From contig CABMCJ010000004.1 of NCBI GenBank assembly GCA_902384585.1, positions 124,001 through 188,000 of the forward strand: a stretch of 64,000 nucleotides of DNA, read 5' to 3'. This document shows positions 25,431 through 33,950 of the stretch, one piece after another. A program made the translations under genes and the position numbers. How positions within the stretch are numbered: the stretch's first letter is position 1; the number at the start of each line of letters is the position of its first letter. The stretch is from Candidatus Anstonella stagnisolia. GTDB taxonomy: Archaea > Micrarchaeota > Micrarchaeia > Anstonellales > Anstonellaceae. The notes under the pieces were generated by a model that saw nothing but the letters and a program-made list of their open reading frames with translations, did no database searches and was not told where the DNA came from.

Positions 25431-25895
25431 CTATTTTTGGAAGTGCTTTTTGCCGAATTTAAGATAGAGCCAGCCTGCGATGGCGCCAATGGCTATCCCA
25501 ATCGCAACGTTCTGGAGCAGCGTTGTCATCATGAGCATGAACATCGCCTCGCGGCTCCAGATTAGCACGCCCAGCACTGTCTTGTGTATGTACAGGTAGT
25601 TCAGGGTGGATGCCATTGTGAGCACGAACGTGCCGCAGAACGCGGTAAACGCGCCAGTTATTGCTGAAATTTTCAGGTCCTGTTTTGCATATGCAATTCC
25701 CGTATAGGCAACAAGGGCCAGCCTCACGAGCATGAAGAAAATGTTTGCAGGCGAATAAGAAAGCACGGGCGGAAGCAGCCCGCCAAGGATGAGCGTGACC
25801 TCCACAAGTGAAACAATGGCGGCAAGCGCGCCCATCTTGTACATGAACCTGAATCCGGGGCCTTTTTCATTTTTCTTGGGTGCTTTCTTTGCCAT
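25431..25895 (-). CDS. Four-helix membrane protein, unknown
   Basis: 154 residues from MAKKAPKKN. A basic cytoplasmic N terminus is followed by four hydrophobic segments (roughly 19-40, 49-68, 75-100, 118-145) and a short basic tail GKKHFQK. No family is recognised. It lies 28 bases after uvrB on the same strand and may be read through from it. Confidence 0.6.
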   Translation of the reverse strand: MAKKAPKKNEKGPGFRFMYKMGALAAIVSLVEVTLILGGLLPPVLSYSPANIFFMLVRLALVAYTGIAYAKQDLKISAITGAFTAFCGTFVLTMASTLNYLYIHKTVLGVLIWSREAMFMLMMTTLLQNVAIGIAIGAIAGWLYLKFGKKHFQK

Positions 25896-25923
25896 GCAGG
25901 AGATAGGAAAGGTAGTTTTATAA

Positions 25924-27897
25924 CTATTTCTTCCTGCCCTTCCCGTCCGTTTTGGCTTCCAGCATCCTGCGCACTTGCGCAAGCTCGTCCCGAGCCTTTA
26001 TCGCGTCCTCAAAATCAAGCTCTTCTGCCGCGCGGTTCATTTTTGCCTCAAGCTCTATTATGAGGCGGTGCAATTCCGGCTTGGAAAGGTGGGCGCCTGC
26101 CTTGAGCTCCACGGATTGCTGTGCAATCGCCTTTTGTATTGTTTTTGGCACAATCCCGTGCTCCTTGTTGAACGCAACCTGTATCTCCCTTCTCCTGCCT
26201 GTTTCCTCAATCGCTTTTTTCATTGAGTCCGTAATTTTGTCCGCATACATTATCACTGCCCCATTTGAGTTCCTTGCAGCCCGCCCGCTTGTCTGTATGA
26301 GCGAGGTATCAGTCCTCAAAAACCCTTCCTTGTCCGCATCCAGCACCGCAACAAGGGAGACTTCCGGAATGTCCAGCCCCTCGCGCAGCAAATTTATCCC
26401 CACAAGGCAGTCAAATTCGCCCAGCCTTAGCTGGCGTATAATTTCCGTGCGCTGCAAAGTTTCCACTTCGGAATGCAGATATCGCACTTTCACGTCATGC
26501 GATGCAAGATAGTCCGTAAGGTCCTCCGCCATCCTTTTTGTGAGGGTTGTAACAAGCGTGCGCTCGTTTTTCTTTGTGCGCAAGTGCACCTCGTTTATCA
26601 GGTCCTCCATCTGCCCCTGAGTTTTCCGGACTTCTATTATCGGATCCACCAAGCCGGTTGGGCGCACAAGCTGCTCCACAATCTGCATTGAGCGCGTTTT
26701 TTCGTATTCCGAGGGAGTTGCGGACACAAAAATTACGTTCTTCAAATATTTTTCAAACTCCTCGAATTTGAGCGGGCGGTTGTCAAATGCACACGGAAGC
26801 CTAAATCCATAATCCACAAGCGATTTTTTCCTTGTGAAGTCCCCTTTGTACATCCCATGCAATTGGGGGAGCGTAACGTGCGACTCATCAATTACAATGA
26901 GCGCGTCCTTGGGCAAAAAGTCCATGAGCGTATAAGGCGGCTGCCCTGGGCTTCTTCCGTCAAAGTGCCGGGAGTAATTTTCAATACCGTTGCAATATCC
27001 GAGCTCTTCTATAAGCTCAAGGTCGTATTTTGTGCGCGTGCGCAGCCTGTGCGCTTCCAGTTCCCCAAGTTCGGAAAGCCTTTGTTCCAGTTCCACTCTT
27101 ATGTCCCGCAGAGCCCTTTGCTTTTGGCTTTCGGGCACCATGTAATGGCGCGCAGGGAAAATGCGTATGCTGTCCACTGAAACCTTTGTGCTAAGGGAAA
27201 TTGGCTCGCACACGGAAATTTTTTCTATTGTGTCCCCATCAAGGGAAATTCGAACTACCTCGTCCGTATAGCCCGGCACAATTTCAATTGTGTCGCCCTT
27301 TGCCCTAAATGTGCCGCTCTTGAGCTCCATGTCGTTTCGCTCGTATTGCATTGAGATGAGCTTTGCAAGGATTGCAGAACGCGGAGCAACGCTCCCTTTT
27401 TCAAAAACGCTTGACATTCCGCTCCATTCCTCAGGCGAGCCAAGCCCATAAATGCAGGAGACTGTGCACACAATTACCGAAGGTCCCGGGGTGAAAAGAT
27501 TTGCAGTCGCAGCCAGGCGCATCTTCTCTATTTTCTCGTTTGCCTGCGCGTCCTTCTCTATGTAAGTGTCTGTTTGTGGGATGTAGCTCTCAGGCTGGTA
27601 GTAATCGTAAAAGGAAACGAAATACCCGACCTTGTTCTTTGGGAAAAAATTCTGGAATTCGTAGTAGAGTTGCGCCGCAAGCGTCTTGTTGTGCGAAATC
27701 ACAAGCGCGGTTTTGCCTGTTTTTGCAAGCACGTTTGCAATCGTGAAAGTTTTTCCCGAGCCGGTCACTCCCAGAAGCGTTTGCAAGCCTCCTTTTTGCA
27801 CGCCTTCCACAAGCTTCCCAATCGCCTGCGGCTGGTCCCCTGCAGGTGAATACTCGCACTCAAGGGAATATTTTGAAAGCGTTGAGAAAAGCGCCAT
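25924..27897 (-). CDS. uvrB: Excinuclease ABC subunit B
   Basis: 657 residues; the DNA-damage verifying helicase of bacterial-type nucleotide excision repair. Walker A GVTGSGKTFT near residue 42, the beta-hairpin region (SFYDYYQPESYIPQTDTYIE), Walker B ALIVIDESHVT, helicase motifs VRPTGLVDP and GINLLREGLD, motif VI QTSGRAARNSNG, and the C-terminal UVR domain (LEAKMNRAAEELDFEDAIKA) that binds UvrC. A complete, bacterial-looking protein. UvrA and UvrC must lie elsewhere. In archaea this set is generally taken as acquired from bacteria. Confidence 0.97.
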   Translation of the reverse strand: MALFSTLSKYSLECEYSPAGDQPQAIGKLVEGVQKGGLQTLLGVTGSGKTFTIANVLAKTGKTALVISHNKTLAAQLYYEFQNFFPKNKVGYFVSFYDYYQPESYIPQTDTYIEKDAQANEKIEKMRLAATANLFTPGPSVIVCTVSCIYGLGSPEEWSGMSSVFEKGSVAPRSAILAKLISMQYERNDMELKSGTFRAKGDTIEIVPGYTDEVVRISLDGDTIEKISVCEPISLSTKVSVDSIRIFPARHYMVPESQKQRALRDIRVELEQRLSELGELEAHRLRTRTKYDLELIEELGYCNGIENYSRHFDGRSPGQPPYTLMDFLPKDALIVIDESHVTLPQLHGMYKGDFTRKKSLVDYGFRLPCAFDNRPLKFEEFEKYLKNVIFVSATPSEYEKTRSMQIVEQLVRPTGLVDPIIEVRKTQGQMEDLINEVHLRTKKNERTLVTTLTKRMAEDLTDYLASHDVKVRYLHSEVETLQRTEIIRQLRLGEFDCLVGINLLREGLDIPEVSLVAVLDADKEGFLRTDTSLIQTSGRAARNSNGAVIMYADKITDSMKKAIEETGRRREIQVAFNKEHGIVPKTIQKAIAQQSVELKAGAHLSKPELHRLIIELEAKMNRAAEELDFEDAIKARDELAQVRRMLEAKTDGKGRKK

Positions 27898-27966
27898 AAG
27901 GATAGTTTATGCGCAGGAGTAAATAAACAATTCGCAGGTAGCTTTCCACTGGCTTTGGGGCACACA

Positions 27967-27975
27967 TTTAAATAC
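27967..27975 (+). promoter_or_regulatory. TATA box for the 27997 gene
   Basis: TTTAAATAC, 22-30 bases before the ATG at 27997. It predicts a leaderless message and selects MQPLAYSP as the start over a start 14 codons upstream. Confidence 0.55.
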
Positions 27976-27996
27976 ACAAATACACATAAAGAACGC

Positions 27997-29904
27997 ATGC
28001 AACCATTAGCATACTCCCCGCCAAATATGGATGCGCATTTGAGGCAGACAAACGGCACACGCCTTCGGCTAGAGGAAAAGCTGCAAACAAACCTGAAAAT
28101 GCTTGATACAGTACTCACTTTTTATCCCACGCTCATTGTTCGCATAACTGAACTGGCTATACTTGCAGGAGAATTGGGAAATATTGGCGGAAGAGGCTCT
28201 GCAGGGCTGGCGCACGATCCAGCGATAAAGAAGCATGATTATGACATAGGTCGCGTTGTAGCTGCACTGTTTGAAAATACGCCAAGCGAGCTGGAACGGA
28301 CTATTGAAATGAAACAGGGCATCAGTGACAAATGTGAAGAGATTTTATCGCTGCTTTTGGAAACAAACGCTTGTGCAAGCAAGCTTAAAGAGAATAATTT
28401 CGCCCTGCCCGCGCTCAATGAATTCAATTCATTCCCGCAAGCAAGCGCAGAACTTGAAATAGTAGTGCGCCCAAACCTTGAATGGATAATTAACAAATAC
28501 ATGCCGGGCAGCATAGCTGCTTCGAGGCTTGCATTGGACGGCCCAAAAGCCAGATATTTGCCATCAGGGAAAAAACCAAGGGCCAGAGACGTAAAAGCTG
28601 ACAAACTGGCGCGGCAAAGCAGCGGAAAAAGCGAAAGGTACAACGAGGTGATACTTTCGCTGGGAGTGGCGTTTGGATTTGCAAAAACAGCCAACAGGGA
28701 CTTGATAGGAAAACTCAACGAAAAATATCCTGGTTATATCAACAAGTTTGACGTGGAAACCCTGCCTGAAATGGCACAGCTCATGTCATCCAAAGAAATA
28801 TTTGCAGCCTGCAAACTTTACATTTCAACAATCCAGCGTTTCATCAGGGCAATTGAGGCGGATGAAGAAACAAAATTTCCATCCATCCAATCCCTGATGG
28901 AAGAAATTGCAAGAGCAGAGGAAGCCGCAGGCAGGAATATCCAGACTCAGCCGAATCAGGTCTGCGTGCAGTTGAGGGGCGCGCTCCAGATGCCTGAGCC
29001 CATCGCAAAAACAGGACCACGTGAAAAGGAAATCCTTGACGGGCAACTGAGGGGCGAATTGTCCGGTCTTGGCTGCAATGAAACCGAGATTAACGAGTTG
29101 CTTGGGATGAACGTCCTGAAAAACCTGAAGTTGGTGAGATTGGAAGACGCGGTTGCATACTACAGGAAAAAAACAAACGAGGGCAAGCCGCCTTCCCGCA
29201 TCGCAAACCAGCTGGCCAAGATAGACAGGTTCAGGGCAGAGTGCTCGGAAATTGTTTCAGGCATCCTAGGGGCTGCGGGCTTTCATCCGCAAAGTGCAAA
29301 TGCGGTGGCAAGGCAGTGCATAGACGCGATTGCAAAAAAAGAGCCAAGGCTCATACACGCGGATACCATAGGCAAGGCGATGGGGAACCTTGGCGAAGGC
29401 GATGTGGTTGAAATATTGTGTGAGGCATCGGAAACCTCTGCGGATGTGAAGGCAAAATTAGACGATTATTATGCCCTGCTGGGTAAAACCGTTTCTTCGC
29501 TGCAGTCAAAATCGGTTGTTGCGTCTGACGCAAGGCGCACGCTGCGTTTTCCGGATGAAATAACCGCATCTGCACAAGAATGGAAAGCTGAACCTGATTA
29601 TATCGTTGCAATACTCTCAAGCTTCCACGCAGGCGGGGCAAAATCCGTGCCGGCAGGCGCGCTTGAAAAGCGAGCAAGGCACCATGTGGTGCAGGATTTG
29701 GGCGTGCCCTGGTCGGCATCAAAGTTCAGGCAGGCGGAAAAATTCCTGTCTGGGATAGGAATTATTGAAGGGCACGCATCGGATTCCCAAAGGCTGGTTA
29801 CAAGTGGTTCTAGCGTACAGAATCCGGTTGCAAGCGCACTCCTTCCATCAATTAGGGAGTTTTATCAGGCAAGCACACCAAACAACGGGAGCGGCTCTCA
29901 GTAG
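27997..29904 (+). CDS. Large orphan protein, mostly helical
   Basis: 635 residues, no family recognised. Soluble by appearance, with many Ala/Glu/Lys/Leu helices and a Lys/Arg-rich linker around residue 195 (GKKPRARDVKADKLARQSSG). A paired segment near 380-420 has Glu-rich EKEILDGQLRGELSGLG. The C-terminal 70 residues (AVQNLG-like HHVVQDLGVPWSASKFRQAE) read like a winged-helix DNA-binding fold. That last point is a weak impression. It overlaps the stop of the convergent DUF373 gene by 7 bases. It belongs to the set of single orphan genes with a strong own promoter. Confidence 0.6.
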   Translation: MQPLAYSPPNMDAHLRQTNGTRLRLEEKLQTNLKMLDTVLTFYPTLIVRITELAILAGELGNIGGRGSAGLAHDPAIKKHDYDIGRVVAALFENTPSELERTIEMKQGISDKCEEILSLLLETNACASKLKENNFALPALNEFNSFPQASAELEIVVRPNLEWIINKYMPGSIAASRLALDGPKARYLPSGKKPRARDVKADKLARQSSGKSERYNEVILSLGVAFGFAKTANRDLIGKLNEKYPGYINKFDVETLPEMAQLMSSKEIFAACKLYISTIQRFIRAIEADEETKFPSIQSLMEEIARAEEAAGRNIQTQPNQVCVQLRGALQMPEPIAKTGPREKEILDGQLRGELSGLGCNETEINELLGMNVLKNLKLVRLEDAVAYYRKKTNEGKPPSRIANQLAKIDRFRAECSEIVSGILGAAGFHPQSANAVARQCIDAIAKKEPRLIHADTIGKAMGNLGEGDVVEILCEASETSADVKAKLDDYYALLGKTVSSLQSKSVVASDARRTLRFPDEITASAQEWKAEPDYIVAILSSFHAGGAKSVPAGALEKRARHHVVQDLGVPWSASKFRQAEKFLSGIGIIEGHASDSQRLVTSGSSVQNPVASALLPSIREFYQASTPNNGSGSQ

Positions 29905-31133
29905 CTCACGTGAATCCTGTCCGTGACCGCGCTCACAACGTCAAGCCCGATGTTGAATTTCTGCCCAAGGGGGGAGCGCACAACAAGCGTTGCATTTTTC
30001 GCATCCACGCCGATGACTTTTCCCATGTACACGCCCGTGTCCGAGAATATTTCCTTGTTCTCAAGCTTCATCTTGGACACCACGCTTATTTTTATCAGGC
30101 GCAGAACGTGCGAGCTCACTGCGGCAAGCACAACGCTTGCGATTATCACGAACGCAAAGTCCCCAAAGGACACGTAGGGCTCGCCGGTATTGAGCACCCA
30201 GTCTGCCGCAACCGAGAAGATGAGCCACAGAAGGACTGTTGAAACCGCATACAAGCCGAATTTGCTTATCTCAAGCTTCCTGCCCTCGTTCAGCAGGTCA
30301 ACCACTTTCCCTATGATGAGCAGCAATGCGGACCAGGGAAGAAGCACGAGCATGCTCTTTATTGCGGATGCGATTGTTTTCACAAAGTCCAGGCGGTCAA
30401 GGCGCGCCTGCTCATATCCCTGATAGCCCATCCAGATTGAAATTATGAAGAACACGAATGCAGGGAGATATATGATGAGGCTTATGTTTTCAACCGAGAA
30501 CTTGAAGCTTGAGAAAACCGCACCTATCTTGTCATCAATGCCAAAGCCCCTTATGAGAAGGAACAGCCCCGCAACGAATACAACGGGCTCCCAGCCCAAA
30601 TTCGCCCACCTTGAAATCGCAAGCAGCAGCAGGATTACGGCAGGGATGCCAAATACCATGCGCGCAAAATAAGGCTCCTTGAGCTTTTCCAAAAGCACAA
30701 CGTACGTTTTCTCAAGCTCTTTTGCCTGTTTTATCACGAGAAGCTCTACAGAGTCAATTTTCAGCCTTGAGCGTATTATGGGCATCATCTGCTCATCAGA
30801 CGCGCCGTCGGACACGAAAATGCAGGATTCAGCAGGGAATTCGGAGAGCACCCTCTCTAACTGCTCGGATACCTCGTTGTCCGCCGCAAGCCCAAGTTTC
30901 TGGCTGCCAGTAAGCGTTGCAAGCTGCACGTTGTAGTCCTTTGAAAGCTCGTCGAAAATCTTTATTGCGCGGAACATTGTGTTTGCATCCACCTCGCCCG
31001 CGTCCGCCATTATGAGCTTGTTAGCAGCCTCGAAATTCGCTTCCCTGCCTATTACAGGGCCGGATATCTTTGCCTTCTCGTACAAATCGTTGTCACGGTC
31101 TATGCAAAGCACAAGCTTGCTCTTTTTTACCAT
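29898..31133 (-). CDS. DUF373 family membrane protein
   Basis: 411 residues. The N-terminal ~150 residues match the archaeal DUF373 family: LVLCIDRDNDLYEKAKISGP, ADAGEVDANTMFRAIKIFDE and FVSDGASDEQMMPIIRSRL. About six membrane helices follow, and a C-terminal soluble part has VIGVDAKNATLVVRSPLGQK. The family is widespread in archaea with no established function; the N-terminal domain looks like a nucleotide- or metal-binding alpha/beta domain with Asp-rich loops. It is divergent from csl4. Confidence 0.85.
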   Translation of the reverse strand: MVKKSKLVLCIDRDNDLYEKAKISGPVIGREANFEAANKLIMADAGEVDANTMFRAIKIFDELSKDYNVQLATLTGSQKLGLAADNEVSEQLERVLSEFPAESCIFVSDGASDEQMMPIIRSRLKIDSVELLVIKQAKELEKTYVVLLEKLKEPYFARMVFGIPAVILLLLAISRWANLGWEPVVFVAGLFLLIRGFGIDDKIGAVFSSFKFSVENISLIIYLPAFVFFIISIWMGYQGYEQARLDRLDFVKTIASAIKSMLVLLPWSALLLIIGKVVDLLNEGRKLEISKFGLYAVSTVLLWLIFSVAADWVLNTGEPYVSFGDFAFVIIASVVLAAVSSHVLRLIKISVVSKMKLENKEIFSDTGVYMGKVIGVDAKNATLVVRSPLGQKFNIGLDVVSAVTDRIHVSY

Positions 31134-31242
31134 ATGAGGAGTTCAGGGAAAGACATTTAAATATTTATTGAGGACTTATAGCTGAGATTTAGACGTTTAG
31201 TGCTAATTTTGGCTAAAAGTGACTTATTGGAAAGTGATAATA

Positions 31243-31812
31243 ATGGATAAGGAAAATACCCGCAAGCACGTTATGCCCGGCGACGCAGTAGGCACCGAAG
31301 AGGAATTCATAGGCGGCAGCGGCACGTACATGGAGGGCGAGCAGATACGCGCATCCGCTTCCGGCGAGCTTAACGACAAGGACCGCGCGCTTTCAGTTTC
31401 AAGAAGGAACATGCTTGCATCAGTAAAGCCTGGCACGATTGTGCTTGGGCGCGTGGAAAACGTCGTGGAACCCATTGCGCTCATAAGCGTGCTGCCCCAG
31501 CAGGAGGGCAATATCCGCTTTGCAATGCTTCCGGACAACTGCGTGCTGCATGCCTCGCGCATAAAGGACGGATTCGTGAAGAACGTGCGCGACGAGCTTC
31601 GAATCGGCGACATTGTGCGCGCGAAAATCGCGGAAGTAAGAAACGGCGAAATCCACGTTTCCACCGAAGGCGCGGAATTCGGCGTAATAAAGGCGTTCTG
31701 CATAAAATGCAGGCACGCTCTCACGCTTGTGGGCGGCTCGCTTAGCTGCCCTGAATGCGGCAACAAGGAAAACCGCAAGCTTGCATCAGACTACCGCAAC
31801 GTGAACATCTAG
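31243..31812 (+). CDS. csl4: Exosome RNA-binding protein Csl4
   Basis: 189 residues from MDKENTRKHV. A cap subunit of the archaeal RNA exosome. The N-terminal beta domain has HVMPGDAVGTEEEFIGGSGT; the S1 domain runs ~65-140 (VKPGTIVLGRVENVVEPIA, then VRDELRIGDIVRAKI). The C-terminal zinc ribbon is CIKCRHALTLVGGSLSCPEC. GTGAT stands before the ATG. It is followed by rpoL 30 bases on. A second copy of its last four codons plus stop directly follows the stop codon (31814-31828). Confidence 0.93.
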   Translation: MDKENTRKHVMPGDAVGTEEEFIGGSGTYMEGEQIRASASGELNDKDRALSVSRRNMLASVKPGTIVLGRVENVVEPIALISVLPQQEGNIRFAMLPDNCVLHASRIKDGFVKNVRDELRIGDIVRAKIAEVRNGEIHVSTEGAEFGVIKAFCIKCRHALTLVGGSLSCPECGNKENRKLASDYRNVNI

Positions 31813-31813
31813 G

Positions 31814-31828
31814 AATGTAAACCTCTAG
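31814..31828 (+). repeat. Second copy of the Csl4 tail, NVNL-stop
   Basis: Csl4 ends NVNI-stop; one base after the stop a shifted frame reads NVNL-stop. Over 15 bases, three differ: AAC/AAT and GTG/GTA are synonymous, ATC/CTC gives Ile to Leu. It is short, but it sits exactly at the gene end. Confidence 0.65.
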
Positions 31829-31842
31829 GGGGGATTGGGAAT

Positions 31843-32142
31843 ATGGACATCAAGGTATTGGCACAGGAAGAAAATTACATTGAACTTGAGCTTACGGACG
31901 AGGAGCAGGGATTTGCAAACGCGCTCCGCGAGCTTCTCATAAACGACAAGAACGTCGAATTCGCAGCATACCGCGTGGACCACCCGCAGATGTCGCCCCC
32001 GCGCCTCATGGTGCGCACGAAAAGCGGCTCACCCCTTGCGGCAATAAAGGACGCTGTGAAAAAACTCAAGAAATTCTCGTCTGAATTCCACGACGAGGTA
32101 AAGAGCGCAAAGAAACCAGCGGAATCAAGAAAGAAAAAGTAA
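31843..32142 (+). CDS. rpoL: RNA polymerase subunit L (Rpb11)
   Basis: 99 residues; a small assembly subunit that pairs with RpoD. The conserved N-terminal half has the Rpb11 dimer motif EEQGFANALRELLINDKNVEFAAYRVDHP, and the second half is a long helix (LAAIKDAVKKLKKFSSEFHDE) with a basic tail ending KPAESRKKK. It starts after GGGGGGATT. Csl4-RpoL adjacency is common in archaea. A second copy of the tail follows at 32180-32209. Confidence 0.95.
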   Translation: MDIKVLAQEENYIELELTDEEQGFANALRELLINDKNVEFAAYRVDHPQMSPPRLMVRTKSGSPLAAIKDAVKKLKKFSSEFHDEVKSAKKPAESRKKK

Positions 32143-32179
32143 ATAAACCCCGCAAAACCATGCACGAAAAAACCCGTGC

Positions 32180-32209
32180 AAACCCGTTGAATCAGGGAAG
32201 AAAAAATAA
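32180..32209 (+). repeat. Second copy of the RpoL tail, KPVESGKKK-stop
   Basis: RpoL ends KPAESRKKK-stop. Thirty-seven bases after its stop, a different frame reads KPVESGKKK-stop, 24 of 30 bases identical. Differences: CCA/CCC and AAG/AAA synonymous, GCG/GTT and AGA/GGG changing. The bases between hold two further AAACC-type fragments, which suggests repeated events. Confidence 0.8.
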
Positions 32210-32230
32210 ATTATCCATGAAGCGGATTCT

Positions 32231-33397
32231 ATGAGTTTTAAATTCCCTTCAATGCCCGCGCTTTTACGGGAAAATTACGAGTTTGCGCTTTTTGCGCTTC
32301 TTTTCCTCTACACATTTTTTTCTGGGGACATGTTCGTCTCGCTCCTTATTGGCTCAGGCGGGCTGATTTGGCTCGCGCTCTCACGCTTTCTCAAAAGCGA
32401 GAAGAAAAACCCAACTGAGAAAGAACAAAGACTTGCAACCCTCTTTACAAAATACAGGCAATATGCATATTACTTACTCCTGATTTCCTTTATCCTTTTC
32501 CTTTTCCTAAAGAGCAATGCGATGCTCAGCCTGTTTTTCCTTGTGCTTATAGGGCTCACGATGGTTTTCATAGTCGCATCCGAGTCCTTTGCGGGATACC
32601 TCGAAGGGGGCTTGAGAAACGAAATCCGCGAGGCAGTGCTCGCGATACTCTGGGCGCTCTCAATCTGGTTCCTCATAGGCTTCCTGCTTGGGACAAAGGT
32701 GCCCTTTAACGGCGTTGTTTCCTGTTCCATGGTGCCGAACCTTGAAAGAGGGGACTTGCTTTTGCTCAAGGCAGACCCTGCAAATGCAAATACAATCGCA
32801 CTTTCAAAGGAGGGATTTGATTCGCTCACTTCAACCGCAACAATAATTTATGCGGGCAGCACATATTCGTTTAACGGCTCGATTTTCGCATATTGCGTGC
32901 AGCACCCGGCAGAAGGGCTTTGCATTGAATTCTCAAAGAATGCGCCTGCCTTTGTTGAAATGCACGGCCCTGTTTCTTTCACATACGGATATTGCGAGAG
33001 AATTGCAAAAGGGAGCGGCGCACTCGTAGATAGGGAGATTTGCGTGAAGGAAATAAGTTACGACGGGAAAGCCCTTTCAACTGCAGATATTGCGGTCTAT
33101 GAGCCAAACAAGGGCGACCTCTTTTCCTATTCGGGCGACATTGTGCATCGCATAGTTGCGCGCTTCTCATACGCAAACAGCACGAAATACATCACAAAGG
33201 GGGACAACAACCCAGTTGCGGACATGCAGGTATACACAAATTCCATGGGCAACTCGCCCTTCTCAAAAGAGCGCGTAAAGGGCATTGTTGCATTCAAGCT
33301 GCCGTACCTGGGATTCTTCAAGCTCGCGCTTTCAAGCCCCCTAAACCCCTCCCTTGCGCTTGCAGTTGAGAACTGCGAAAGCTTCTACAAAAATTAG
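32231..33397 (+). CDS. Signal peptidase I, archaeal/ER type, with long membrane N terminus
   Basis: 388 residues. Four or five membrane helices (about 15-50, 75-115 and 135-160) precede the periplasm-facing catalytic domain. The catalytic Ser is in GVVSCSMVPNLERGDLLLL near residue 170. The later boxes are GDIVHRIVARF, with His in place of the bacterial Lys, and ITKGDNNPVAD with the Asp. So this is a Ser-His-Asp type enzyme that removes signal peptides. A ~90-residue insert with several Cys separates the Ser box from the His box. Both the N-terminal extension and the insert make it about twice the usual archaeal length. Confidence 0.85.
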   Translation: MSFKFPSMPALLRENYEFALFALLFLYTFFSGDMFVSLLIGSGGLIWLALSRFLKSEKKNPTEKEQRLATLFTKYRQYAYYLLLISFILFLFLKSNAMLSLFFLVLIGLTMVFIVASESFAGYLEGGLRNEIREAVLAILWALSIWFLIGFLLGTKVPFNGVVSCSMVPNLERGDLLLLKADPANANTIALSKEGFDSLTSTATIIYAGSTYSFNGSIFAYCVQHPAEGLCIEFSKNAPAFVEMHGPVSFTYGYCERIAKGSGALVDREICVKEISYDGKALSTADIAVYEPNKGDLFSYSGDIVHRIVARFSYANSTKYITKGDNNPVADMQVYTNSMGNSPFSKERVKGIVAFKLPYLGFFKLALSSPLNPSLALAVENCESFYKN

Positions 33398-33837
33398 TGC
33401 CGAAGTTCTGCATTCCTTGGGTTCTTAACAGGCGATTGCACGTTTCCAATGTGCCTTGTTAATGAGTTTGCCCTTCTCATGCTTTTCCAGTCAAGTTTTA
33501 GCGCAGTGGTCAGCCCGGTTACCTCGCCCAGAAGCCTTCCAATTTTTTGTTTTCTCTCGTTGCTTGTTCAATTATCGTTTTCAATTTCATTTTTGATGCT
33601 GGAGAGGGTAAATGTGTTCACTTTGACTTCGTTTAGAAGAACAATAATGGCATCCTTGGCAGCCTCTGCAATCAACTCGTTGCTGTCACCAAGGGCATAT
33701 ACTAGGGCAACTATGGCATGCATGGCATCTTTTGAGCCAGCCTTCGCGCCGGTTTCTGCTTCAACAAGCGCATCAAGGCGAATTTCTTCATTACTGTTGT
33801 TCAGGCTTTCTATCAATTTCTCTCTGCTTGTTGCCAT
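33394..33837 (-). pseudogene. HEAT-like small protein interrupted by an in-frame TGA
   Basis: From MATSREKLIESL, 89 residues of HEAT-like helices (NSNEEIRLDALVEAETGAKA, ALGDSNELIAEAAKDA) run to a TGA at 33568. The same frame then stays open for 57 more codons of protein-like sequence (GRLLGEVTGLTTALKLDWKS and SLTRHIGNVQSPVKNPRNAE). It stops exactly at the stop of the convergent signal peptidase gene (33394-33397). Either this is a nonsense mutation in a 147-residue gene, a sequencing error, or TGA is read through. GGAGG stands before the ATG, and a TATA box lies at 33876-33887. The first 89 residues alone could still be made. Confidence 0.55.
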
Positions 33838-33875
33838 GTATTCGCCTCCACTTTGCCACGCTATTGTCAAAAAAA

Positions 33876-33887
33876 ATATATAAATAT
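33876..33887 (-). promoter_or_regulatory. TATA box for the TGA-interrupted gene
   Basis: ATATTTATATAT on the minus strand, about 40-50 bases before the ATG at 33837, with a GGAGG ribosome site between (33846-33850). The promoter looks intact, arguing that the gene is still transcribed. Confidence 0.5.
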
Positions 33888-33927
33888 GTGTCCATGGAGG
33901 AATTGAAAACTTCTAAAGCCACGATGG

Positions 33928-33950
33928 GGATTAGCTTGGGAAACTAATCC
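33928..33950 (-). terminator. Hairpin spanning the stop codon of the 33944 gene
   Basis: GGATTAG and CTAATCC are separated by nine bases; the TAG stop codon of the secreted-protein gene is inside the stem. It could act as a terminator or protect the 3' end. No oligo-T run follows, so termination is only possible. Confidence 0.4.

Noticed and set aside
33568-33570. Selenocysteine explanation for the in-frame TGA
   Set aside because: No Cys or redox context around it and no recognisable SECIS element; mutation, error or plain readthrough are simpler.
33449-33883. Plus-strand frame opposite the TGA-interrupted gene
   Set aside because: Ser/Leu/Ala-rich shadow. Its only value is that the antisense frame stays open across the TGA, in line with past coding on the minus strand.
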